Origin: Actinomycetota bacterium
GTDB lineage: Bacteria > Actinomycetota > Acidimicrobiia > Acidimicrobiales > Ilumatobacteraceae
Assembly (NCBI GenBank): GCA_009702755.1
Contig: WLHL01000003.1
Location: 1-64,000, forward strand
Length of the DNA: 64,000 nucleotides
Direction: 5' to 3'
Below are positions 1 through 7,033 of the stretch, piece after piece. A program made the translations under genes and the position numbers. The notes under the pieces are model-generated. The model ran no database searches, was not told where the DNA came from, and was given only the letters and a program-made list of their open reading frames with translations. Each line of letters starts with the position of its first letter. Position 1 is the stretch's first letter.

Positions 1-17
1 CACAACCTACTGATGTC

Positions 18-105
18 TGGCGGAAGAGGTGGGATTCGAACCCACGGAAGCTTTCACTTCACACGCTTTCCAAGCGTGCCGGTTCGGCCGCTCTCGCACT
101 CTTCC
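18..105 (-). tRNA. tRNA-Ser(GGA)
   Basis: Read on the minus strand this is a class II tRNA with a 7-bp acceptor stem (GGAAGAG/CTCTTCC), a long variable arm and an encoded CCA. The anticodon loop CTTGGAAA gives anticodon GGA (Ser, UCC/UCU). The T-loop GGTTCGAATCC is intact. Confidence 0.96.
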
Positions 106-197
106 ACGCGAAGTCATTGCTGACCCCACGAGGCAGTCACGATATCTGCCTTGTACGCTGACACCCTCTTTGTTCTCGGGTTCGCCCGTGGGCGGTG

Positions 198-303
198 AGG
201 TGGCGGTCGGGTCCTGTGCGACGATCGCCCGTAAACCAGGTCAGGTCCTGACGGAAGCAGCCTCCACACGGGATAGGTCGTGCGCCGCAGGTCGCCTGGC
301 CGT
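198..303 (+). ncRNA. ffs: Signal recognition particle RNA (small, 4.5S-like)
   Basis: The apical SRP domain is visible as ACCAGGTCAGGTCCTGACGG followed by AAGCAGCC, matching the Ffh-binding symmetric loop and GGAA-type tip of bacterial 4.5S RNA. Flanking segments (CCTGTGCGACGATCGCCCG upstream, CGGGATAGGTCGTGCG downstream, then CGCAGG) pair into one long interrupted hairpin. Closing boundaries are approximate. The RNA works with Ffh in co-translational membrane targeting. Confidence 0.85.
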
Positions 304-369
304 CACTTCACTGCCCATGGGCGCTCTCCGGAGGCCCGAATCGGGCTCTGATGGATGTTCAGAGACCCC

Positions 370-375
370 TAAGAT
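370..375 (+). promoter_or_regulatory. -10 element TAAGAT, leaderless start
   Basis: TAAGAT ends 6 nt before the GTG at 382. No Shine-Dalgarno sequence is present, so transcription probably starts at or next to the start codon. Confidence 0.6.
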
Positions 376-381
376 ACTTAG

Positions 382-1704
382 GTGCTCAAGACTGACCGAT
401 TCCGTGCTCCCAAGGCGATTGCCTCCGTATTTCTGGCATCAGCCCTTTTCATGGTTGCCCTCGCCGTGCCTAACCCAGTGTCCAAGACACGAGTTGCGCA
501 TGCGGCCGCCCCGGTTTTTGGAAACAACAACGGCAATGTCCCTCATGATGGGATGGAAATTTTTTGGATCCAGGCAAATAACGCCACAAGGCTAGGAACA
601 CTGCCAGAGCCAAGTTCTTTTACTGTCACCGCCAATGGCCAGGTAATCCCAGTGGTCAGTCTCACTCTGACAAGTGGATATCTTCTCGATCTCAACCTCA
701 CATCTGCCATTACGCGCGGTGCCGTGGTCACTTTCAGCTACACAGCTCCTCCGGTTGAAAATCCGGTTACAACAACAAATAAGGCATTGCAAGACCTTCA
801 AGGCAATGACGCATTGTCGTTCGGGCCTCTCACCGTCTCTAATAACTCAATTGTCTCGCCGATAGCCCTTCCCGCGGCACCAACAATCGTTGCGGGGCCT
901 GAGAGCGCGACAGCAACTGTTACTGCCCCCGCATCTGGAGCGCAACCCAGTTGGCACCGCGTTTACGCCAGCCCAGGGGGTGCCGAATGCGACATCATGA
1001 CACCATCAGGATCATGCACAATTTCTGGCTTGACAGCAGGCACTGCATACACATTTACGGTCAGATCTTATGACAACACCAATTGGGGTACGGCGAAAGG
1101 TGCAGCATCTCCTGCGGTGACTGTGCTTGCAAAAACTGTTGCACCCGTTACTAATGTTTCGACCGATACCACTGCGCCGCCAGCAACTACTGCACCTCCA
1201 GTAACCACTGATAGCAATGCTCCGTCGTGGGATGTTGAGCCTGCAACTGAATCTGAAACAGATGCATTCACTGAAGGTTTCTGGCCATCTGCGATTCCGG
1301 GCAACATCATCATTACTAATGAAGTCGGCTTTACTGTCGATGCAAAGAACGGCATCAAGCCGAAGATTCGCATGAAGAACTACGCAGGAAAAATCAAGAT
1401 GACAATTTCTGCGACATACAAAGATGGCGCTAAAACAAAGAAGTACAAGTGCACCTATGCACCATTCGGTTCAACCAAAAAAATGAAGACTGCAAAGTGG
1501 AAGTGGTACACACCAAAGAAGGCATGCATCCTTCCAAAGCCTCTTGTTACTGCACTTCAAACCGGCACCACAACTCTTAGTGCTAAAGGCAAGTGGTCAC
1601 GCCAGTGGCTGACAAGTGCCAAAAAGGCACGCCCTGACAAGACAAAAATCAAGCCTCGCACGCTGAAGTACACCATGCGGGCAAAGCCTGCTGTCGCAAA
1701 ATAA
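382..1704 (+). CDS. Secreted SWM/FN3-domain protein with lysine-rich C-terminal domain
   Basis: Begins at GTG and carries a signal peptide (basic start, hydrophobic stretch about 12-30, likely cleavage after AHA near residue 42). Residues about 45-150 resemble the SWM-type bacterial Ig-like repeat (FGNNNGNVPHDG, then an ALQDLQGN motif). About 160-250 is fibronectin type III-like (ISGLTAGTAYTFTVRSY). A Thr/Pro linker (TTAPPATTAPPVTT) leads to a strongly basic C-terminal domain of about 130 residues with one Cys pair. Inferred to be an exported surface or envelope protein; the ligand is unknown. It stands alone behind the SRP RNA and abuts the convergent exonuclease gene with no spacer. Confidence 0.8.
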   Translation: MLKTDRFRAPKAIASVFLASALFMVALAVPNPVSKTRVAHAAAPVFGNNNGNVPHDGMEIFWIQANNATRLGTLPEPSSFTVTANGQVIPVVSLTLTSGYLLDLNLTSAITRGAVVTFSYTAPPVENPVTTTNKALQDLQGNDALSFGPLTVSNNSIVSPIALPAAPTIVAGPESATATVTAPASGAQPSWHRVYASPGGAECDIMTPSGSCTISGLTAGTAYTFTVRSYDNTNWGTAKGAASPAVTVLAKTVAPVTNVSTDTTAPPATTAPPVTTDSNAPSWDVEPATESETDAFTEGFWPSAIPGNIIITNEVGFTVDAKNGIKPKIRMKNYAGKIKMTISATYKDGAKTKKYKCTYAPFGSTKKMKTAKWKWYTPKKACILPKPLVTALQTGTTTLSAKGKWSRQWLTSAKKARPDKTKIKPRTLKYTMRAKPAVAK

Positions 1705-2601
1705 TTAGAACTGGCGGCCGATCATGGCGCGTTCAGCGCGTTCCACAAGGTCTGTCATTTCTAATTGCTTAGCGATTGCCGCGAGTTCCTTTGAAGGACC
1801 GCGCCATTCCCAATCGTCGACATTGCCAATCGCAACATCGTCATCAACATCAGTCACCACGGTGGCGATGACTTTGAAGAGGTCTGCCATCTCGCGTTGA
1901 TCGCGAAGAGTTGCAGCCAACTTCGCTGCGCCACGCACTGCAACACCATCAGCCGCCCACTGCGCTTCGTCGTTCGGTATGTCTGCGATATGTAGATACT
2001 TCGCCAACACAGTTGCTGCACTCTTTGCACCCCAACCAGGAAGTCCGGGGAAACCGTCAGCGGTGTCACCAACGAGACCCAACCAGTCCGCAATGCTCGC
2101 CGGACCAACGCCGAACTTCTCAATGATCTTTGCTTCATTAATGATGAGGTCATTACGTCGGTCGTATTGCACAACACGATTACCACTCACCATCTGACCA
2201 AGATCTTTATCGGGCGTCAGCATCTGCACCTGATCAACACGCGAGTCTGCCGCAGCGCGAAATGCACCAGCAGCTAATCCGTCATCGGCTTCGTACTTCA
2301 CCATCGGCCACACCGGAACGCCGAGTGCGCGCAAGGCATCTTCCATCACGGGCAATTGATAAAGAATCTCTTCTTCCATTCCGTCGGATGTTTTGTATCC
2401 GTCGTAGAGCTCGTTGCGGAAGCTTTCGATTACATGGTCAACCGCCACGGTGACGTGTGTGGCACCCCCCGCAAGCAATTGCAACGTCGAAGTGACAACG
2501 CCGCGAGTTGCGGCCAGAGGCGGAGGCGTGGAATGGCGGACGGCTTGACCAAAGTGCTGTCGATACAGCTCATAGGTGCCATCGATGAGGTGAATAATCA
2601 T
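1705..2601 (-). CDS. 5'-3' exonuclease / flap-nuclease family protein
   Basis: A 298-residue stand-alone homologue of the 5'-nuclease domain of DNA polymerase I. Metal-binding features run in order: HLIDGTYELYR near the N-terminus, the arch region (YDGYKTSDGMEEE), VKYEADDGLA with the acidic pair, TPDKDLGQMV, then a helix-3-turn-helix 3' DNA-binding segment (LVGDTADGFPGLPGWGAKSA). Such proteins remove RNA primers or flaps. No polymerase domain follows, so it is separate from polA. Its stop directly abuts that of the upstream convergent gene. Confidence 0.85.
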   Translation of the reverse strand: MIIHLIDGTYELYRQHFGQAVRHSTPPPLAATRGVVTSTLQLLAGGATHVTVAVDHVIESFRNELYDGYKTSDGMEEEILYQLPVMEDALRALGVPVWPMVKYEADDGLAAGAFRAAADSRVDQVQMLTPDKDLGQMVSGNRVVQYDRRNDLIINEAKIIEKFGVGPASIADWLGLVGDTADGFPGLPGWGAKSAATVLAKYLHIADIPNDEAQWAADGVAVRGAAKLAATLRDQREMADLFKVIATVVTDVDDDVAIGNVDDWEWRGPSKELAAIAKQLEMTDLVERAERAMIGRQF

Positions 2602-2683
2602 TGTGTTTCAGTCTCGCAGACCCGTGGGGATAGACATCTGTGCAGATATGATTGCGAGCGCAACTACTTTTAGGAGCCACACA

Positions 2684-3640
2684 ATGCCTGCAGTCACCGC
2701 CGACACATTGACCCTTCCTCGTTACGACGCCCCTGGCCTCGAAGCTGTCGACCGGCCCATTCGCTCTCTCACCACTGCCCCGCAAGGTCTTGAGGGTGAA
2801 GGCTTCCCCGTTCGCCGCGCATTTGCTGGTTTGCCAAAGAACGTCATTGATCCGTTCATCATGATGGACCAGATGGGCGCCGTTGATTACGCCCCGTATG
2901 AACCACGTGGCACCGACTGGCACCCACACCGCGGTTTCGAAACTGTCACGTACATCATGGACGGCACGTTCATTCACCAGGACTCTCACGGTGGCGGTGG
3001 AGTCATCACCGATGGCGACACGCAATGGATGACGGCAGGTGGTGGAGTTCTCCACATTGAAACACCGCCAGAGAGCATGGTGATTCAGGGCGGCATGTTC
3101 CATGGCCTGCAGATCTGGGTGAATCTTCCTGCAAAAGACAAGATGATTCCACCCGCGTATCAGAACCTTGACTCACATTTGGTGAAGCTCTTCACCACAC
3201 CCGATGCTGGAACCCTTGTTCGTCTCATCGCTGGTGATCTTGGTGGAGTCACTGGGCCTGGTTCTACACACACGCCGATTGTGATTGCACACGCAACTCT
3301 CTCCCCAGGCGCACGCATGGTGTTGCCATGGAATCCACACTTCAACGCACTCGCCCACGGCCTCAAGGGTTCAGGTTTTGCGGGCACAGAGCATCTTGCA
3401 ATGGGCGTTGGTCAAACAGTTGTCTATGGCGCCGGCGACACCATCACGCTTGAAGCATCCGCACACGAAGCACTCGATGTGATTCTCTTGGGCGGTGAAG
3501 CCATTGGTGAACCCGTCGAACAATACGGACCGTTCGTCATGAATACACGTGCCGAATTGCAACAAGCATTCGACGATTATCAACGTGGACGTTTAGGTGT
3601 TGTGCCAGCGAATGGCATCACACCATTTCGTGGTCGGTAG
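2684..3640 (+). CDS. Pirin family cupin protein
   Basis: A bicupin of 318 residues. The N-terminal cupin has the pirin metal site (WHPHRGFETVTYIMDG, then HIETP), where two His of HPHRG and later His/Glu residues bind iron in characterised pirins. The C-terminal half matches the Pirin_C domain (SPGARMVLPW to ALDVILLGG). Pirins are described as redox sensors or quercetinase-like dioxygenases; the substrate cannot be told here. The ORF opens at 2603, but ATG 2684 is preceded by TAGGAG at a good distance, so I chose it. Confidence 0.88.
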   Translation: MPAVTADTLTLPRYDAPGLEAVDRPIRSLTTAPQGLEGEGFPVRRAFAGLPKNVIDPFIMMDQMGAVDYAPYEPRGTDWHPHRGFETVTYIMDGTFIHQDSHGGGGVITDGDTQWMTAGGGVLHIETPPESMVIQGGMFHGLQIWVNLPAKDKMIPPAYQNLDSHLVKLFTTPDAGTLVRLIAGDLGGVTGPGSTHTPIVIAHATLSPGARMVLPWNPHFNALAHGLKGSGFAGTEHLAMGVGQTVVYGAGDTITLEASAHEALDVILLGGEAIGEPVEQYGPFVMNTRAELQQAFDDYQRGRLGVVPANGITPFRGR

Positions 3641-3653
3641 ACCAGTTCAGCAA

Positions 3654-4391
3654 TTAGCTGACTTGAGTCAAGCCACCATCGACAACAAGAACTTGTCCGG
3701 TGATGTACTTGCCGCGCACGAGTGCGAGAGTTGCTTCTGCACAATCGTCGGGTGTTGCTGAACGCTTAATCGGATTAATTGCTGCAACACCTGCGTGCTG
3801 ATTTGCCCAATCTTTTGTCCATGGCGTTTCAACAAGACCCGGAGCCACCGCATTAAAGCGAACAGGGCCATGACTCTTCGCCAACAAGTGCGTCATCTGA
3901 TTCAGTGCAGCCTTTGACATTGAGTATGCAATCGAAGAACCCATCGGGCGCACACCCGCAACTGATGTGATGGTCACGACATGTCCATCAGTTGACTCAC
4001 GCAAATACGGCATCGCAGCCATTGTGAGATTCCATGTTCCGAACACATTGACATCAAATGTCTTACGGAAGATTTCTTCCGTCAATGAATCAAGATCACC
4101 GTGCGGCACAAGTGTTGTCCAACCAGCGTTGTTCACAAGCAAGTCAACTCCACCGAACTTCTTCACCGTTTGTGCAACCAAGTTTTCGCACTGTGCTTTG
4201 TCACTGATGTCGGCCTGCACATACATCGATTCGCCGGGAAGCGCATCGGCCACTTTCTGACCTGCTTCCACACTGCTGGCCGAGTTCACAACAACTTTCG
4301 CACCAAGTTCGGACAGGCGTTGCGCAACGCGTTCTCCGATACCGCTTGATGAACCGGTGACGATGGCAACCATGCCTGTTAGTTCGGACAT
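3654..4391 (-). CDS. Short-chain dehydrogenase/reductase (SDR)
   Basis: A classical SDR of 245 residues. It has the Rossmann motif TGSSSGIGE near residue 12, NNAG near 85, the catalytic Ser (TITSVAG) and YSMSKAA (Tyr-x-x-x-Lys), and ends VVDGGLTQVS, typical of FabG-like enzymes. The acidic residue expected after beta-2 in NAD-specific SDRs is not evident (VVVNSASS), which leans towards NADP(H). The ORF reaches 4490, but ATG 4391 has an AGGGGGT ribosome site. Substrate unknown. Confidence 0.88.
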   Translation of the reverse strand: MSELTGMVAIVTGSSSGIGERVAQRLSELGAKVVVNSASSVEAGQKVADALPGESMYVQADISDKAQCENLVAQTVKKFGGVDLLVNNAGWTTLVPHGDLDSLTEEIFRKTFDVNVFGTWNLTMAAMPYLRESTDGHVVTITSVAGVRPMGSSIAYSMSKAALNQMTHLLAKSHGPVRFNAVAPGLVETPWTKDWANQHAGVAAINPIKRSATPDDCAEATLALVRGKYITGQVLVVDGGLTQVS

Positions 4392-4416
4392 TTCGGACCC
4401 CCTGTTTGGTGTGCCC

Positions 4417-5067
4417 TCATCGTAGAACGGCGAAGAGTGCTCCTGCGATGAGGAACGGACCAAAGGCAATGTGTGTGCGCCGACCCGCACGACGAAGAAC
4501 TATCAATAGCAAGGCAAAGAGCCCTGCGGCTGCAAATGCCGTCACTACAGCAACTGCCAGATGCTCGAGAGAAAGCCACCCTGTGTACAGACCCAAGAGA
4601 AGACCCAAGCGCACGTCTCCACCGCCAAGATCTCCGCGGGACAACACCTCAAGTGTCTTCATCAGAAACCACATGATGACGGCACCAACAAACATCGTGA
4701 CGATGGACCCTGTGGAATCAGTGACGGCTGCAAGAGTCAGCAATGGGACTGCAATAGCAATCGCCCGATACACAATGCCGCTGGGAAGAAGATGCGTATC
4801 AATGTCAATCAACATCAATCGAATTCCCACTGAGATGAGAACACCGAAACTAAAAACAGTGAGATCTTCTGCAAATTGATTCGCAGCTATCCACCACAAG
4901 GCAGAAGATGCAGTGGCAACCAGCGGAATGATGAGTGAAAACTCAGTGACACGACCTGATCCAAAGGTTTCCCCTGTTGCTCGTAAACGAATGACATCTC
5001 GTTGGGCTTGCAGAACTGCTCGCAGTCCAAACAAGACACCGATGACTGCCCACACAAGTTCACGCAT
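4417..5067 (-). CDS. Prepilin peptidase, A24 family (TadV/GspO-like)
   Basis: A 216-residue membrane protein with about six hydrophobic helices. The two catalytic aspartates of A24 proteases are present: LIDIDTHLLP (first Asp) and the GxGD motif in GGGDVRLG. The N-terminal cytoplasmic methyltransferase domain with paired CxxC found in PilD/GspO is absent, as in TadV. No other A24 protease is in the window, so this probably processes the Tad pilins encoded at 23-24.5 kb, though it lies about 17 kb away. It sits just upstream of the SDR gene. Confidence 0.85.
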   Translation of the reverse strand: MRELVWAVIGVLFGLRAVLQAQRDVIRLRATGETFGSGRVTEFSLIIPLVATASSALWWIAANQFAEDLTVFSFGVLISVGIRLMLIDIDTHLLPSGIVYRAIAIAVPLLTLAAVTDSTGSIVTMFVGAVIMWFLMKTLEVLSRGDLGGGDVRLGLLLGLYTGWLSLEHLAVAVVTAFAAAGLFALLLIVLRRAGRRTHIAFGPFLIAGALFAVLR

Positions 5068-5100
5068 GAACAGTGTCTAACGACATTTTCTGGAATTGTC

Positions 5101-5118
5101 CAAGCACCTCAGTGCTTG
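5101..5118 (-). terminator. Hairpin downstream of the ccr-mce unit
   Basis: CAAGCAC-TGAG-GTGCTTG (minus strand) forms a 7-bp stem with a 4-nt loop just after the epimerase stop codon. No T-tract follows, so it may be a weak terminator or an mRNA 3' end stabiliser. Confidence 0.4.
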
Positions 5119-5125
5119 AGGACGT

Positions 5126-5527
5126 TTATTCCTGAACGAGTTCGATGAGGGTGCCGAAGCTGCCCTTGGGGTGCATGAATGCAACCGTTGTTCCACGAGA
5201 ACCTGGGCGAGGAGCTTTGTCAATCGGTGTTGCTCCGGCAGCAATCATTGATGCAAGCGCTTCAGCACAATTGTTCACGCGGTACCCAATGTGATGCAGA
5301 CCTTCACCGCGCTTCTCAATGGCCTTGGCCACAGGAGAATCAGGGTTCGTCGGTGTGAGCAACTGGATGTAGCTCTCAGCAACCTTCATCAGCACTTCTT
5401 CAACACCATCGGACTCCACGACTTCACGATGATCGATGGTGGCGCCGAAAGCCTTCTGGTAGTACTCAACTGCAGCTTCGAGATCGCGAACGGCAATTGC
5501 AATGTGATCGATTTCTGTCAAAAGCAT
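5126..5527 (-). CDS. mce: Methylmalonyl-CoA epimerase
   Basis: A 133-residue VOC/glyoxalase-fold protein. It starts MLLTEIDHIAIAV (first metal His), has GLHHIGYRV in the second beta-alpha-beta repeat and ends GTLIELVQE (metal Glu), the set of ligands seen in MCEE enzymes. It interconverts (2R)- and (2S)-methylmalonyl-CoA. It lies 40 nt downstream of ccr on the same strand, consistent with a joint role in the ethylmalonyl-CoA or propionyl-CoA route. Confidence 0.9.
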   Translation of the reverse strand: MLLTEIDHIAIAVRDLEAAVEYYQKAFGATIDHREVVESDGVEEVLMKVAESYIQLLTPTNPDSPVAKAIEKRGEGLHHIGYRVNNCAEALASMIAAGATPIDKAPRPGSRGTTVAFMHPKGSFGTLIELVQE

Positions 5528-5567
5528 GATGACTCTTTTCTGTGAGATGAATTAGCGAGGTGATGGA

Positions 5568-6896
5568 TTAACGACGGAACCAAGTGAGCTTGTCAGCAAC
5601 CTTGGCACGAAGTTCATGGTTGTCAACACCAAGACCTTCTTCAGGTGCCAAGCACAAAACGCCAAGCTTTCCTTCATGCATGTTGTTATGCACTTGGTAT
5701 GAAGCTTCACCGGTCTCCTCGAGGCTGAACACCTGTGACATCACAGGATGAATCATTCCCTTTTCAATAAGGCGGTTTGCTTCGTATGACTCTTTATAGT
5801 TCGCAAAGTGTGAGCCGACCAGTTTCTTCAAACGCATCCAGAAGTAACGGTTGTCAAACTCCATCATGAAGCCACTGGTTGCAGCACACGTAACGATGGT
5901 GCCGCCCTTCTTCGTCACGAACATTGATGCAGCAAAGGTGCTGCGGCCTGGGTGTTCGAACACGATGTCCGGATCTTCGCCAACAAGTGCGCGAATGTCA
6001 CCACCACGACGACGCCATTCACTTTCGTTGTGCGTGTTGTCATCGTTCCAGAACTTGTAGTTCGCGGTCTTGCGGTTGATGATGTATTCACAACCCATCT
6101 CGCGAAGAATCGCAGCCTTCTCTTCTGATGAAACAACTGCAACAGGAATACCGCCGCCGTTGAGCACGTACTGCACTGCATACGAACCGATACCGCCCGA
6201 TGCGCCCCAGATGAGGACAACATCGCCTTGCTTCATGTTCGCGCCGTTCTTCGACACGAGCATGCGGTAACTCGTTGAGTTACACAATGCGCTGACTGCT
6301 GCTTCTTCCCACGTGAGGTGGCCAGGCTTTGGCATCAACTGGTTCGCCTTCACCAATGCGATGTCGGCGAGACCACCGAAGTTTGTCTCGTAGCCCCAGA
6401 TGCGCTGGTTGGAGCCCATCATCGAGTCGCTGTGCGAAGAAGGATCTTGGTCGTCGACGTGGTTGCAATGAACGGTGATCTTGTCGCCTGGCTTCCAGTT
6501 ACGAACTGCACTACCAACACGAAGCACAACACCTGAAGCATCGGACCCGAGCACGTGATAGTCGAGGTCATTGCGCTTTGCCCACTTGCTCTCGCGACCA
6601 AGACGGGCAAGAGCACCAAAAGTACTGATGGGCTCGAAAATGCTGCTCCACACAGTGTTGAAGTTGATGCTGGAGGCCATCACGGCGATCACTACTTCAT
6701 CAGGCGCCATCTCGGGCACGGGAACCTCGGCGATATGGATGCTCTTACGAGGGTCCTTGTCCGCACTGGCAATTCCCTCCCACATCTTCTCGTCTTCCTT
6801 GCGGACAATCGCCGCGCGGTAGGTGGTGGGCAGTGGAATGGCGGCGAGTTCTTCACCCGATGCACCATTCAGGATGGCTTGGAGGATCTTTTCCAT
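5568..6896 (-). CDS. ccr: Crotonyl-CoA carboxylase/reductase
   Basis: A 442-residue MDR-superfamily enzyme aligning end to end with Streptomyces Ccr: DKDPRKSIH near the N-terminus, SSINFNTVW, QRIWGYETNFGG, the cofactor loop WGASGGIGSYAVQ, EHPGRSTFAAS, GSHFANYKE and C-terminal GVLCLAPEEGLG. It reductively carboxylates crotonyl-CoA to ethylmalonyl-CoA with NADPH and CO2. CO2-site residues reported for Kitasatospora Ccr (Asn, Phe-Glu, His) appear as Asn, Tyr-Glu and His, so one Phe to Tyr exchange. The ORF is open to 7103, but homology begins at MEKILQAIL, and a TANNNT hexamer lies 7 nt before that ATG. Confidence 0.93.
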   Translation of the reverse strand: MEKILQAILNGASGEELAAIPLPTTYRAAIVRKEDEKMWEGIASADKDPRKSIHIAEVPVPEMAPDEVVIAVMASSINFNTVWSSIFEPISTFGALARLGRESKWAKRNDLDYHVLGSDASGVVLRVGSAVRNWKPGDKITVHCNHVDDQDPSSHSDSMMGSNQRIWGYETNFGGLADIALVKANQLMPKPGHLTWEEAAVSALCNSTSYRMLVSKNGANMKQGDVVLIWGASGGIGSYAVQYVLNGGGIPVAVVSSEEKAAILREMGCEYIINRKTANYKFWNDDNTHNESEWRRRGGDIRALVGEDPDIVFEHPGRSTFAASMFVTKKGGTIVTCAATSGFMMEFDNRYFWMRLKKLVGSHFANYKESYEANRLIEKGMIHPVMSQVFSLEETGEASYQVHNNMHEGKLGVLCLAPEEGLGVDNHELRAKVADKLTWFRR

Positions 6897-6903
6897 CCGA
6901 TTG

Positions 6904-6909
6904 ACGATA
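6904..6909 (-). promoter_or_regulatory. -10 element TATCGT of ccr
   Basis: On the minus strand TATCGT is followed by CAATCGG and the ccr ATG (7-nt gap), predicting a leaderless ccr mRNA. It overlaps the first copy of the 24-bp tandem repeat. Confidence 0.6.
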
Positions 6910-6976
6910 GCGAGTTTGGGGGAACTGGAGATATCGGGTGTGGGGGAATTAGCGATAACGAGTTTGGGGGAATCAT
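6905..6976. repeat. Three tandem 24-bp repeats in the ccr/thiolase intergenic region
   Basis: Three adjacent 24-bp units begin at 6905, 6929 and 6953, with core CGATANCGAGTTTGGGGGAA. Units 1 and 3 match at 19 of the first 20 bases; units 1 and 2 match at 16 of 20. GGGGGAA recurs at exactly 24-bp spacing (6918, 6942, 6966). The array abuts the predicted ccr start and the thiolase leader, so a repeated operator for a transcription factor is the simplest reading. Confidence 0.85.
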
Positions 6977-6996
6977 CTCCTAACCTAAAAAGCCTC

Positions 6997-7013
6997 GCAC
7001 CCAGTTCGGGTGC
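6997..7013 (+). promoter_or_regulatory. Hairpin in the thiolase 5' leader
   Basis: GCACCC-AGTTC-GGGTGC is a perfect 6-bp stem with a 5-nt loop, ending 10 nt before the GGAGG ribosome site of the thiolase gene. It could affect mRNA stability or initiation; no known riboswitch is recognised. Confidence 0.35.
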
Positions 7014-7033
7014 CCCACATTTCGGAGGCATAT

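Noticed and set aside
18-105. tRNA-Ser as an integration site
   Set aside because: No integrase, no direct repeat of the tRNA 3' end and no foreign-looking genes follow.
334-364. Hairpins GCCCGA/TCGGGC and CTCTGA/TCAGAG between the SRP RNA and the 382 gene as a terminator
   Set aside because: Short stems without a T-tract; they could end the SRP transcript but the evidence is too weak to annotate.
29-595. Plus-strand ORF of 188 aa at the window start
   Set aside because: It runs through tRNA-Ser and the SRP RNA and into the 382 gene in another frame; no protein-like features.
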